Origin: Anagrus nilaparvatae
Taxonomy: Eukaryota > Arthropoda > Insecta > Hymenoptera > Mymaridae
Direction of reading: 5' to 3'
Assembly: GCA_022575985.1 (NCBI GenBank)
Contig: JAKSXM010000132.1
Coordinates: 2,542,001 to 2,606,000 of the forward strand
DNA: 64,000 nt
Of this stretch, positions 12,666-23,974 are shown piece after piece (the stretch's first letter is position 1; the number at the start of each line of letters is the position of its first letter). Both the position numbers and the translations under genes were made by a program. A model generated the notes under the pieces. That model was not told the DNA's origin. It saw nothing but the letters and a program-made list of their open reading frames with translations, and did no database searches.

Positions 12666-14204
12666 TTATAAATATAAATATATGTTCAGATCCAGTTTAA
12701 AGTTAATAGGCATTGCATTAAAAACTTTTACAGCATTGTAATAATGATCTTTTTTCATTATTTCTTTTGTAAATTTAGGTAATTCAACAACTAATATTCT
12801 TTCACTTTTTTTTTCTTTGGAGTCTAGCTTTATTTTTAAATTTAGGAATTCTTTTTTAATACAGAAGTAATAAAAAGTCTGCCTAATATTCAAGATATGG
12901 TCGGTATTATTAAAGTAATTAAATAATCTTAGAATTCTATTTTGAGCGTTTTGTAACCTGTTAACGTAAATTTTATAAACCCCACCCCAGCCCAAAATTC
13001 CATATGTTATTATAGAATTGAAAGCTGAAAAATATACAGTCTTAGGTTGGGTATAGTTCAAAAATTTTTTTAATTTGTAAAAAAGAAATAGAACAAACTT
13101 GGTTTTTTTAAGTAACGTACTAATATGTTTGTCCCAGTGCATATGATGGTCAATTATAATGCCAAGATATTTAGCTTCCTTAACCCGATTTAAGTAGACC
13201 AATTCATCATTCTCTTTAACATATATGCTGGTAGTATCTGGTACCATGTCTTCAGCCATAGAGAAGGTAACGTACGATGATTTATTAAAATTTACAGTTA
13301 ATAAATTATCATCAAACCACGAGCTAACATCCTTTATCAGATTATTTATCCTGATCTCAGTCTCAGTCCAAGTTCTACCGCTTACTAACAGTACAGTGTC
13401 ATCCGCAAAAGCAACCACATTTTTGTCAATCCTCAATAAGTCATGAATAAAAATATTAAAAAGGATCGGTCCCAACACAGTCCCTTGTGGGATTCCTGTA
13501 TCTGTACAAATGAAGTCACTCATAACATTGTTAACTCTAGTTGTTGCTTGTCTGTGAGAAAGATAGCTTTCAAAAAATTTAAGAGGAGTACCCCTTATTC
13601 CTATAGTACATAGTTTGTCAAGAAGTATAGCATGGTCAACCGTATCAAAAGCTTTAGCCAGGTCAAAGAAGACAGCCAGTGGTTTTAATGACTTATCTAA
13701 ATTGTTATATATAAAATTCGTGACAAAAGCTATGGCATCATTAGTAGAAATTCCATCCCGGAATCCAAATTGTCTATTTGATAGGATTTTATTTTTATCC
13801 ATAAAGGATGTTAACCTTATTTTGATGAGTTTTTCAAATATTTTTGCAAAATTAGATGTTAATGAAATAGGTCTATAATTAGTTTTATTTGTAATGTCAC
13901 CACTTTTATATATAGGTACGATAACTGCAATCTTAAAGTGATCTGGGTATATACCCATCTCTATCGATTTGTTAAAAATACAGGAAATTGGTAATAGCAA
14001 AAATTGACTCAAGGTTTTAATAACCACATTACTGACTCCATCAATTCCTTCTGCCGATTGGTCGTTTAGGGTATTAATTATTTTATTAACCTCAACAGTA
14101 TCAGTTGGTTCAAAAAATAGCGAGTTAGTATTTGTATCAGTTTTAAGTAGATTAGCAGGTTTTTTTCTTTTTTTTTTTATTAAGATTCTTACCAACATTG
14201 GCAT
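12666..14204 (-). CDS. LINE ORF2, reverse transcriptase part
   Basis: This frame holds 512 codons, of which about the last 500 are the RT domain. Visible motifs by residue of this frame: NYRPISL at 109-115, FFDLAKAFDTVDH at 179-191 (first catalytic Asp), GIPQGTVLGP at 237-246, FADD at 266-269 (catalytic Asp pair). A later LGWGGVYKIYVNRLQNAQNR is the typical thumb/linker region of CR1/Jockey-type RTs. The first residues (MPMLVRIL) overlap the endonuclease part out of frame and are unlikely to be native; the protein should enter from the upstream endonuclease frame through the Lys-rich A-run at 14160-14178. The C-terminus ends in LNIYLYL just before the Helitron CTAG and may be cut short. The enzyme copies element RNA onto nicked target DNA. 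Confidence 0.9.
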   Translation of the reverse strand: MPMLVRILIKKKRKKPANLLKTDTNTNSLFFEPTDTVEVNKIINTLNDQSAEGIDGVSNVVIKTLSQFLLLPISCIFNKSIEMGIYPDHFKIAVIVPIYKSGDITNKTNYRPISLTSNFAKIFEKLIKIRLTSFMDKNKILSNRQFGFRDGISTNDAIAFVTNFIYNNLDKSLKPLAVFFDLAKAFDTVDHAILLDKLCTIGIRGTPLKFFESYLSHRQATTRVNNVMSDFICTDTGIPQGTVLGPILFNIFIHDLLRIDKNVVAFADDTVLLVSGRTWTETEIRINNLIKDVSSWFDDNLLTVNFNKSSYVTFSMAEDMVPDTTSIYVKENDELVYLNRVKEAKYLGIIIDHHMHWDKHISTLLKKTKFVLFLFYKLKKFLNYTQPKTVYFSAFNSIITYGILGWGGVYKIYVNRLQNAQNRILRLFNYFNNTDHILNIRQTFYYFCIKKEFLNLKIKLDSKEKKSERILVVELPKFTKEIMKKDHYYNAVKVFNAMPINFKLDLNIYLYL

Positions 14205-15486
14205 AAAAGGTATTCATGGAGTGAGCAATGGTAGCGTTATCAGTAATCTTTATATTACCCTCAACCAGGGACTGTATATTTTTTTGTTTTTTAGCTTTAC
14301 CAAAGATATTTTTATTTGCAAACTGCCAAAATTTTCTATTGTCATTTTTGATATTTAATATTTCGTTATTTCTATGTGCATCACTTGCTTTTTTCAATAA
14401 TATATTTAAGTGATAGTTATACCGTTTATAAGCAGACTTTTTATCACTAATTCTTCTATCATTTCTCCAAATCTTATATAATTTTTCTTTCGTTTTACAT
14501 GATTTTATTAATCCCCTGGTAATCCAAGGTTTTCTTTTTTTAGCTTTATTATTAATTTTATACTCTGATTCTTTGACTAGTTTTTTAACTTTATTAATTA
14601 ATGTATCTATTGCAACATTGACATCATCTAAATGACATACTTCATCCCAGTTGGTTTTTGCAGCTAAATTAAATAACTTTTTATGATTAATTTTGTTTAA
14701 ATTTGGTTGAGTTGTATTTATGAATTTCTCTATTTTTAGAAAGGTAATAAAATGATCAGAAATATTATTTTCATAAATAATTGAGGTATATTTTTTATTA
14801 TACCATGTAGATTTAAGAAAGATGTGGTCAATGCAAGTTCCACCATCATGGTTTTTACTGGGTCTAGTTATGTTGTTTACAACAGAAATGAAACCATGTT
14901 CATGAAGGTCATTAAGATAGGTGTCAATATTACTATTATATTTATTTTTTTCATAATTATTATCTAATATGTCAATATTCATGTCACCAAATATATAGTG
15001 ATTTTTTGTTTTATTATTGTTATTTAAATATATATTTAAGTCACTAAGAAACAATTTAATATCTATTTTGTGATTTCTGTATATAGCAGAAAAAATTTCA
15101 TATTCAAGACTAATTTCAATAATGTTAGTGTTACCAATAGTAATTATTCTGCTATTTGCTTGAAGAGTCTTGTCGATGTATGCTGCAGTTCCATCAGCTT
15201 TTGTTATCTGACTATTATTATTATAGATTAGGTCATATCCTTCTATATGGTGAAAACCCGTATAAGGAATCATCCATGTTTCTGTTAGGAATATGATTTT
15301 AGGCTTATGATGTAATGTTTCAAGAAAAACTTCAAATTGTTGAAAATTTGCATTGATAGATCTTATATTCAATTGCATTACTAATAAGGAATTTTCACAA
15401 TTAATGGCGGTATTTAAATCTTCAATCGTATTATATGTTAATTCATCACATAGAGAGTCTCTAATCTCATTTTCTTGTATATCCAT
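14152..15486 (-). CDS. LINE ORF2, AP endonuclease part
   Basis: 444 codons starting at the TAATG overlap with ORF1. AP-endonuclease motifs by residue: QLNIRS 38-43 (Asn40), LTETW 67-71 (Glu69), FGDMNIDIL 166-174 (Asp168, Asn170), TCIDHIF 217-223 (Asp-His), NISDHF 241-246 (terminal Asp-His). All expected catalytic positions are present, so the nickase looks intact. The C-terminal part (NTFYANVGKNL) is the normal linker to the RT, but the frame then runs through consecutive Lys codons in an A11-G-A7 tract and stops within three codons; the RT continues in another frame. One gained or lost base in this homopolymer explains the break. Confidence 0.9.
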   Translation of the reverse strand: MDIQENEIRDSLCDELTYNTIEDLNTAINCENSLLVMQLNIRSINANFQQFEVFLETLHHKPKIIFLTETWMIPYTGFHHIEGYDLIYNNNSQITKADGTAAYIDKTLQANSRIITIGNTNIIEISLEYEIFSAIYRNHKIDIKLFLSDLNIYLNNNNKTKNHYIFGDMNIDILDNNYEKNKYNSNIDTYLNDLHEHGFISVVNNITRPSKNHDGGTCIDHIFLKSTWYNKKYTSIIYENNISDHFITFLKIEKFINTTQPNLNKINHKKLFNLAAKTNWDEVCHLDDVNVAIDTLINKVKKLVKESEYKINNKAKKRKPWITRGLIKSCKTKEKLYKIWRNDRRISDKKSAYKRYNYHLNILLKKASDAHRNNEILNIKNDNRKFWQFANKNIFGKAKKQKNIQSLVEGNIKITDNATIAHSMNTFYANVGKNLNKKKKKKTC

Positions 15487-16629
15487 TAGTTAAGCAGGGG
15501 GGATGTATTGTATCCTATTTTTTTAATTGAAGATTTTTTGAATTGTTTGTAAACAGTACAGTATGTTACATTAGAAGCTGTGTGGTCTACCCGAACATTA
15601 GTTCCACAGTTCTTGTTAAAAGAAATGCAGTTGATGCATTTTATTTGACTTTTTTGTTCACACGGTGTATCTTTATTATGGGTTTTTGCACATGTTAATG
15701 TTATAATCTGCTGGATTAAATCCCTGTTTTAACGCTTTTTTAGTTTCATTTGAGTCATAACAGTTGTTAAGTTGTATTACAATTCCAGGAATATTGGTCA
15801 GTTTATCAGATTTTGCAATTTCTGCATAAGTAATATTGCTTTTATTATTGTTTAACGTGTTTGATTTATTACTATCAATAATTTCTTGAAGAGTTTTATT
15901 TGCTTCAGATAGCATGATGTTAGTATCCTTTAATAATTTATTTTCTATCATATTTTTATCTTGGTAACTATCTAGTAATTTCTTCATGTTAATATTTAAA
16001 TCTTCCTTTGTTTTCACTAAATCTTTCAATATTACTATTTCATCTTTTAGAACAATATTTACTTCACATTCTTTATGAATAGTCATCTCATTTTTTTCTA
16101 TGTCATCATTATCATTTATGTCATCATTATCTGATTTTATTTTACTAATAGTTTCTAGAAGAGTTGCATTCTCTTCAGTCAGAATATTAATTTTATCTAA
16201 TGCATGATTAAGTTCTTTTTGTAACTTATCAAGCTGTATTTTGTCATTATTCTTTTTATGTAAATCATTTATTTCTTCTAATAACGAAATACTTTGATTA
16301 GCATAACTTTTTGAATTTATTTTTTCTTCTTGTAGTTTATCATTCAAACTAAAAATTTCTTTATTTAAAAGTTTAATTTCCTGCTCATAGTACTTAACAT
16401 CTTTTATTTCTAATTCACAACAACTTATGAGATTACCTATAAGATGGTAGGAAGTTTTTATTTTTGAGATGCATGAAAAATGGTAACACTTTCCACATTT
16501 AATACATACGAAAGATGTGGGTTTGCTTTTATTTTTTGTACAATTACAGGCATAAGTTTGTTGTGCTTCTTTGTTCATAGCATCAATGTCTTTAGCATTC
16601 ATTTTTGTAGATTTTGATATAATATACAA
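15486..16629 (-). CDS. LINE ORF1 (PHD-like finger, coiled coil, Cys-rich tail), frameshifted
   Basis: The main open frame is 16629-15676, 317 codons. Residues 28-71 have C28, C30, C42, C45, H50, C53 and C70/C71, a PHD-like zinc-binding pattern seen in CR1-group ORF1 proteins. Residues ~74-245 are Lys/Glu/Asn/Leu-rich with heptad-like spacing, predicted coiled coil. The frame ends NMCKNP and stop. A different frame opens from ~15707 to 15486 and carries a Cys/His-rich tail (CAKTHNKDTPCE, then CINCISFNKNC, then H and C) resembling a nucleic-acid-binding knuckle, ending in the TAA that overlaps the ORF2 ATG. A one-base shift near 15690-15710 therefore separates body and tail. The role is RNA-binding chaperone of the element. 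A programmed frameshift cannot be excluded, but simple mutation is likelier. Confidence 0.8.
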
Positions 16630-18090
16630 TGTGTTAAATGTATGTATAGTTATACTAGATTTAAATACTCAATATACATTCAATATACGTAGCAGGTATT
16701 TTACATAATTGAATTCTATAGTATACTTAGACTTATATACATTTTAAAATAAGCACACAATAACGGCTGATTGCACCATGATTTTGAATATTATATTGGC
16801 TATTTCTTTAAAAAAAAAAATAATTAAAAATATACACAGAGTTTAATTAATGTATGTATAAAAGTCACTTTTAAAACTATTATGATTTGCTATGCAGTAA
16901 ATATACAAAATGTTTGTTTTTTTTCTTTTTAAATTATTTTTTAAATCTCAGAAAACATAACGAAAAAGTAAAGGTGGAACAAGGACAGCAATAGCGATGA
17001 CTTTGTTTATGTTGAATGATTGAGGTTATAAACTTGGTTAAAAATTATTAGGTTTTTTAATATGTAAAGGCTTTGTATTTTTGAAAAATCTATTATTCTA
17101 TTGCAGAGAAAAACAGCTGAACTTATCTTCCAATAAAAATTTATCACAAATTATTGTCACACATGTAATAATTAACTATTACTAATAGAGCACATTTTAT
17201 ATACATACACTTCGTTGAGTCCCACACATTATTAATATATATTAATAATATATATTATTGATTTATAGTAAGTCATTAAATTATGAAATAATTATGTATC
17301 TTTTCAAGAAACTTATATGTTATAAAATATATGCTTTCACGTCAAACTACGTATATATTTTGAGAACTTAATTCTAAATAGTTTTGCCTTATAGTCAGTA
17401 AAATGAATTTGAATATAGATTATAGATTTAAGTTGAACTGATTCCATTAAAAAATTTTAAATACGTTTACATAAAATTTATTCAATATAAGTTATTAATA
17501 AGCAAATATTTTTATTTTGTAATATATGTACTGATCCAGATAATTTTTTTAAAATGAAAATTTTTACAAATATTAAGATCTAGGTATTAAGTGTTTATGA
17601 AGGAATTTCTCTTGACCAGAATTAAATTGGTTGGAAGGTTGTGAGTCTTTTTTTGTACTTTTTAATTTTAAGAACTCCAGAAACTAAAATATTTTTTCAT
17701 TATACGCTGCCAAATAGATCTACTTTTTTATTTTTAGGTGATCTGAAGAAATTTAGGAATTTTTACTTTTAATTCTGTCTGAAATCAGTATTGCATGTAT
17801 AGCATTAATTACTCAAAATTGGACATCAGAAAATAGAAGAAAGCCTCAAAATCGTTGTTAGTAACCAAAAATATTGAATCAATTAAAAATTTCAAATGCA
17901 TTTAAGACTGCTCATGCCTTGACTACAGTCATAAATAAAAAAAAATGAATGTTAAAAATTCTTAAGATATCCGTTGAGAGGTATAAAATATTGCAAAAGG
18001 AACAATATTAATAGAATTATGATAAAAGCTAAATATAAAGCGAGTAAAGGAAGATGTAGAGAAATGTAAAAGAGAGTAAGAGTGAAAAAG
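16630..18090. other. AT-rich spacer, possibly including LINE 5' UTR
   Basis: No gene is recognised. The first few hundred bases upstream of the LINE ORF1 could be its 5' UTR, but no end or target-site duplication can be fixed by eye. A short AT palindrome (TATTAATATATATTAATA) sits near 17231. Confidence 0.5.
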
Positions 18091-18095
18091 AAAGA

Positions 18096-18860
18096 AACAG
18101 TTTGTAATTTCCTTAAGAGAGGCGTGAAGAGTTTATATTATAAGCTTTAAATTCCTATAAATCTATTCAAACCAAGAAGACTACACTAAATAATATTGAT
18201 GGAAAACGGAAATTAAAAACCGTTATAATTTTTATGTATTTTAATGTACACGTGTTAATATTTATGTATGCAAATTTTAACGTTAAAAAGGATTTTTATA
18301 GTACTTACTAATTTTATTAATGCTAATCAATGTATTATAAGTATTTAAAATCAATAAACAAAACTACTTAGTAGAATTTTAGAAAAATCACTGACTTCGA
18401 GTTTATCTTGTTTGATATGATGTCCACCTTTCAAAAATATTTGAAGCGTTAGCTGAATATAATTTTAAGAAAATTGTTGAACCACGAAAACTGAATTTAT
18501 TGTTTGCTGGTACTTCATTGCATTTTAGTTTAAATGTGGTTTGAAAATTGGTCTTACTTGGACACTCTTGCTCTTAGGTAATTGAAATTATTTCAAAAAA
18601 TTAAAATGTTTGCCTTTCAAGATAATCAGACCAGGTCTTTCTGTAAAATTTATTCCATTCAAGTTTTTGACCCTAATATCGTTTTTATAAAAATATTTTG
18701 CAAGAAAAGATTAATTCGGTACCAAAATAAAAAAATTAATTTTTTGTTAAAAAAAAAAGCTGTGAATCATTTAGGATTCTTACAGTCATACATATATTTA
18801 AACAAGACAAATATTACAAAATGATGAAAAATGAGAAGCTTAAAATTTAAACGAGTGTAC
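18096..18860 (+). repeat. Dispersed AT-rich repeat, copy 1 (partner at 34304-34890)
   Basis: Shares colinear blocks with 34304-34890: TTTGTAATTTCCTTAAG near 18100 and 34310, then CTAAATAATATTGATGGAAA (18187 and 34392), and AATCATTTAGGATT near 18763 and 34778. Spacing and order are similar with much divergence, so this is an old repeat or duplicated segment. No coding potential is seen. Confidence 0.5.
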
Positions 18861-21540
18861 AAGTAGAGATAGTTGACTTATATTTTTTTCTTTTTTAAAC
18901 TTTCTTGAATGCATTTATTTATGTTTATAAATTTTAGCAAAGAAAAACAAACTTTTTTAATAAATATTTTACTAAAATAATATTTTATTTTAAATTCTAG
19001 AGACAAAACTAATGCAATCTATTATTTTTATTTCTAAAAACAAGTTTTTGAAAATTACTTAAGCACCATTTACTGGTCATTACCCTGTCGTTACCAATCT
19101 GTAGCTGTTTTCAGAATAATAAAAACTAGAATGATTAAAAAACAGATAAATCAAAAAAATTCATTATTGAAATTACAGTTTATTTTCTAACCCATGAGTT
19201 TATATGTTTGAATCAATCTACTCATATTTTTTGTTTAATTAGCCCAAGTAAAATAATTATTAAATTACATAATTAATTTTCAAATAGCAAAAAAAAGTAT
19301 TAGCTTGTTTTTTTTTTTACTATTTACTTGGTACTCATTAATTTCATTCAATTAAGGCAATTTTTCAGAGTACATTTTGCTTACGAAATGATTAAATGAT
19401 TAAAAACAGTAATTTATATAAATTTAGACAAGAAAAGCCTTTTCAAGCATTTTCTCTTAAAATCGTTTTTTTCATTATTTATCTTACTTAATAATTTATT
19501 ATTTTATATGATATTATCGTTATTATTTTACAATCGTATTTTTTTTCTTGTTTTTTAGTATTAGAGATACTTTTTAAATATTAATAAAAATATTTTTTAT
19601 CTGCTTGTTCAAGCTAGCTAGAGGAAGATATTCGATTCGTAATTGTATAACATTTACAAACTTGTTACACTTGTAATACTATTTTATGATAGATTTAAGT
19701 GTAAAACCAGAACTGTGTTTCGATTGTAATGGTTTCTAGTACAGAATGCTAGATGTACTTGTAGATTTCTGAACAATACTATTAAATATTTCGCTTTTTT
19801 TAATTTTAAAAAAGTATCTACAATTTTAGGAAAGCAAAATAATTATTTCAGATCTTATTTAAAAGTCTTATGATCCATAAAAAATTTTCTTGCTACTTCG
19901 AATGATATTGTTTGCAGTATTCTTTTACTTATAGACACCAAAAACGGACTTCAGTCTTGAACATAAACAAGCGAATACATCTAATTAAAAAAGTCAAGCG
20001 TAGTAGCTTTACAGTGTACGTGTAATAAATAAAAATTATTTTTTTACTAAATATCAAAATTTTTTATAATTAAAGCAATTACGCGTAAATTACAGTAAAA
20101 ATAGCTTACAAAAAAAAATTTTTGCGCGCGCAATATTATTGAATAAAGGCTCACGTGTTTGGTTAAAAAGAAAAGAAATACAAGAGATAGAAAGTACCTG
20201 GGAATGAAGTAACGAAATTCATGAACGTTCAGTACAAGACGGCTAGCCGTCAAATGTAAGCGAAAGAAATATTTAAAAAATTTTTTAAATATTTGCTTAT
20301 TTACAATAAAAATGAATTAAACTTGTAAAAATATAACTCTTTAATATTTAAGCATTTGCTAATTCATTTGAAAATGCTAGAAATTTATTTCAAACTTTGC
20401 TCGACTGTCATGGGGCCAAAAATTATTAAAATAAAAAAATTTGCATATTATCAGCAAATTTCATAATTTAAGCATCCGTACAAAAAAAAGATAATTCAAG
20501 CAATTTATTTTTACAGTGTAATTTTTTAATATAAATATCTAATAAACAAGGGACTTAAATGTTCAAAAATTTTGTATTCTAAGAATTTAATTTAAATGCA
20601 TAATAATTTCAATAAAAATAATTAGGTCGCTATAATTAAATTTTTCTCGAATAAAAAAATCTCTTTGATGACAGAAATTGAAACTTCGATACGTAACGCG
20701 AACAACATGTTAAAATTTAAATTGACTTATTTATCAGTATTTTACAATTATTTGATTTCTATTGAACAGAAAAAAAAAATAATAATTTAATCAATCAATC
20801 AATTTCAATGAATAAAATTATCTGCATTCAGTTAATTGAAAATTGAATATTTTATAAAATTCAAAAAATAGTCCAAAAAATTTTTTAATAAATTAAAATG
20901 ACTTATGTTTAAAATAATTGCATAAAAATTTAAAATAAGCTTAAAATTATTTATTTTTTTTATTAAATTTCGTGCAATTAAATAAAGACTAAAATTAATA
21001 AAGATTAAAATGTCATCAGTATACTTAAAATAAAATGAACTCGAGCCAGATAATAGAAGTTATCTCGAAGAAAATAACTAAAACTTTTGTATAGGTATAT
21101 ATAGACAAGTTTATTTCTTGGCAGCAAGTAAACCAATGAGACAGAAACTTTAAAAACCACAAAGTTGTAAATAATTTTAAAACATAGAAAATAATATTTA
21201 AAATGGAATTTAATTTATTTTAGATAATTGATTAACCAATAAATATGTGTTATAATCATTAATAATTTATCGTATTTATTAGTAATTTATGTATCTAATT
21301 TTCGATACAAATATAAGCTTCATTACTTAATTTAAAATACAGACACGGGAGATGTGTGAAATTTAATTGATTAGTATTCGATTTGGAAGTGTAGATTTCG
21401 ATAATAAATACGATTATTGGAAATAGTGACCTGAATTGATTTTCTGAAATTTTAATATTTTTGAGAAAAATACTTAATTTTAAGTAAAATTTAATGAATT
21501 AAAAATAATTAGCATTGACAAATAAAAAATTTTTTTAGTA
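18861..21540. other. AT-rich spacer, no gene recognised
   Basis: Short frames such as 20047-20253 are not supported by composition or similarity. Two TTTACAGTGTA-like motifs (near 20007 and 20510) resemble ends of the ACTGTAAAAAG MITE family found at 21.8 and 32.3 kb, but no partner end was identified. Confidence 0.5.
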
Positions 21541-22382
21541 CTGTCTAGAAGCCGTATATGTTAGATGCATGCACTTTTTTTCTGATTTTTGTGCAAAGCT
21601 ATTCATATTTGATAGGCAAGTTTTTTGATACGCTGATTTGAAATTTTTAGGTCCCGACCTCGAGAAAATAGCCCTAATACAGGAAAACTTTATTTTTTGG
21701 TCGTTTTGAAGGTTATTTTGACATATTTCATAAAATCATTTCTAATTGTCCTTAAACTTATAGGTAATTTCACTGTAAAAAGTAAAAAAATTACAATATT
21801 TTCGAAAAATTAGTAAATATTACTAATTTTTCGAAAACATTCTATTTTTTTTTTGTTAATCTAAAAAAATTACTTTTTACAGTGATGTTTTCGATGTCCC
21901 TCAATAAGAATACTTAGATCCTGGTCTCGAAAACATCAGATATGGTTTTTCGGTATTAGGGCTAATTTTTTGAGGTCAGTATCTAAAAATTTAGAATCAG
22001 TGACCCCAAAAATATAGCATAGTCATTTTTATACAAATTAGATAAATATCTTATGTTTTGCAAAAATCATGCCGATAGATGCCCATACATGGCATTCGGA
22101 AAATGTTTTTAGGGTCGGGACATAAGTATTCTAATTCAACGACCTCGAAAACATTACCCATCATTTTAAGGACAATTAGAAATGTCTATTATTAAATATG
22201 TCAAAATAACCTTTAAAATCGACCGAAAAATACGGGTTTTTGGTATTACGGCTGTTTTCTCGGAGTCGGGACCTAAAAATTTGAAATCAGCGTACCGGAA
22301 AACTTATCTTTCGCATTTGAGTAGCCTTGCACAAAACTTAGAAAAAAAATACGTGCCTCTAACATAGACAGCTTCCAGACCA
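21541..22382. mobile_element. Foldback MITE with ~250-bp inverted arms
   Basis: The left end (CTGTCTAGAAGC, then TGTTAGATGCATGCAC and TGTGCAAAGCTATTCA) is mirrored by the right end (TTGCACAAAACTTAG, ACGTGCCTCTAACATA, GCTTCCAGACCA). Inner arm blocks also match, for example TCTAATTGTCCTTAAA near 21740 and its complement TTTAAGGACAATTAGA near 22165. TA lies on both sides (21539-21540 and 22383-22384), compatible with a TA target duplication. The centre holds a smaller MITE (21771-21884) and further partial copies of the arm. No transposase frame is present. Confidence 0.75.
21771..21884. mobile_element. 114-bp MITE with CACTGTAAAAAGTAA ends
   Basis: The left terminus CACTGTAAAAAGTAA and the right terminus TTACTTTTTACAGTG are exact inverted repeats, and almost the whole interior is palindromic. 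It is nested inside the 21541-22382 foldback. The same terminal sequence bounds 32273-32536, so this is a family of at least two. Confidence 0.8.
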
Positions 22383-22384
22383 TA

Positions 22385-23678
22385 TTATTAAATTGTAAAA
22401 AAATTTCTAAAAATTGATAAAATATAAATAAAAAAAAAGATATATTTATATAAATGCATTTAAGTATAAAATATATTGATAGGTAAAAAACAAAATATGT
22501 GGGTATGAAAAATGAGGTCAAAAAATATAATATAATAATAATAATAAATGTCTATACTGTTTACAATTGATATTGCTCTGATATATAAAAATATTATGAA
22601 AGAAATTTTGAAATAAAAATAGTAAAATATAATAAAAGAAAAAAAATTTTAATATATATGGGTAAAAATATGATGTTTGGGCTGTAATTTTAATAAAAAG
22701 CATATTAGGAGTTCCACGTCAATTGAGACCAACTTGGACTTGATGTTCCAAACTAATTTTTCCCCGTGCGTGTAACTAAAAGTAAGGCGAAAATAATACT
22801 TTTGTAAAATTTTCTTTCTAAGGAATTTCGAGGTATTTAAGCTGAAAAACAAAATCGTAAATCTTTTACGTATGTGAAGATTACAATGTACATAAAATTT
22901 TGAGTCAATTTATCAAAAAGGATCAAAAACATGAAAATGGTTGTAATTGAATTTAGAAGGGAAAAAATAGTTGGAAGAATTGCACTTTCAAAAAATAATT
23001 TGTACTGATTTCGGTGTGCTTTCAGCCAAACTTCGGCCCAAATGACGTTAAATCCCTTATATGATAAATAATTATTTTTATACTAACCCTTTTATTTTTT
23101 GGCATCAATATCTAATATATTATTTCGCTTCATTATTTTAATAAATGATAATTTTTTTTATTATTTCACTAAAAGACCCTTAAATTCCATTTCTCTATCC
23201 ATTTACATTATTATATTCGAGTGCTTAAAACATGTACATAAAAATAATAATTAAAATTTTATTTTAATTATAAAAATTTTAAAGATAAGTATAACACATA
23301 AAATTAAGCGTAATAAAGATAAGATTATGTAACACAATGTGAAACTATTAAGTACATAATTATTTTATTTTAAAAGTATTCTCTGTTATATACTAAAAAA
23401 AGCGTGAATAGAATTATTAAATAATTATCATTTATTTTCTGATTTTGTTTTTATCTATTCTTAAATTGTTTTACTCGAGGATGGAATTCACTACTTATCA
23501 TTGATCAGCGTTTTATGTAATAAATAAAAACTTACAAAACTGTTTTGTGAAATGGTAAATTATGACCATTGAACATATTCAACAACAAATTAATTCTTTT
23601 GAACAACACTTATACAAGAAAATTATCACTTTCTTATGCGGATGATTCAATCATAAAATTTTACTTTAAAGTTTTGGG
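22385..23678. other. AT-rich spacer, no gene recognised
   Basis: Several overlapping minus-strand frames (22273-22852) are Phe/Tyr/Ile-rich translations of A/T runs with no motif. Nothing else is supported. Confidence 0.5.
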
Positions 23679-23680
23679 TA

Positions 23681-23934
23681 CACTGAGAAAACTAACATAT
23701 AAATATTCCTATATGTTCTAGTAAAAATTACTGTATTTTCTAGTAATTGGGCACCCTTACTAAGTTTATTGTAATATTTATTATTTAATATACAGTAAAA
23801 ATTGCTTGTACTTTAAAGAAATATAAGTATAATATAAATTAATAATTACTGGATTAATTTAGAATTTTTACTATACGAGGAATATAATTTTTATTTCAGT
23901 ATTTTTTTAATGCAAATTAAAAACATTAAAAAAT

Positions 23935-23974
<40 letters not shown>

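Larger units (their letters stand above)
12666..16629 (-). mobile_element. Nearly complete CR1/Jockey-group LINE
   Basis: A minus-strand non-LTR retrotransposon about 4 kb long. In transcript order: ORF1 (16629 to 15486 with one frameshift), then ORF2 with an apurinic endonuclease (15486 to ~14165) and reverse transcriptase (~14180 to 12666), split by one frameshift in an A-run. ORF1 stop and ORF2 start share TAATG, a layout used for termination-reinitiation in several LINE clades. No RNase H domain is seen after the RT. The 3' end is abrupt: the stop codon (12666-12668) lies one base from a probable Helitron terminus and no 3' UTR or tail is recognisable. The 5' UTR boundary beyond 16629 is not defined. 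CR1-group placement rests on the PHD-like finger in ORF1 and the RT style and needs a tree. Confidence 0.9.
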
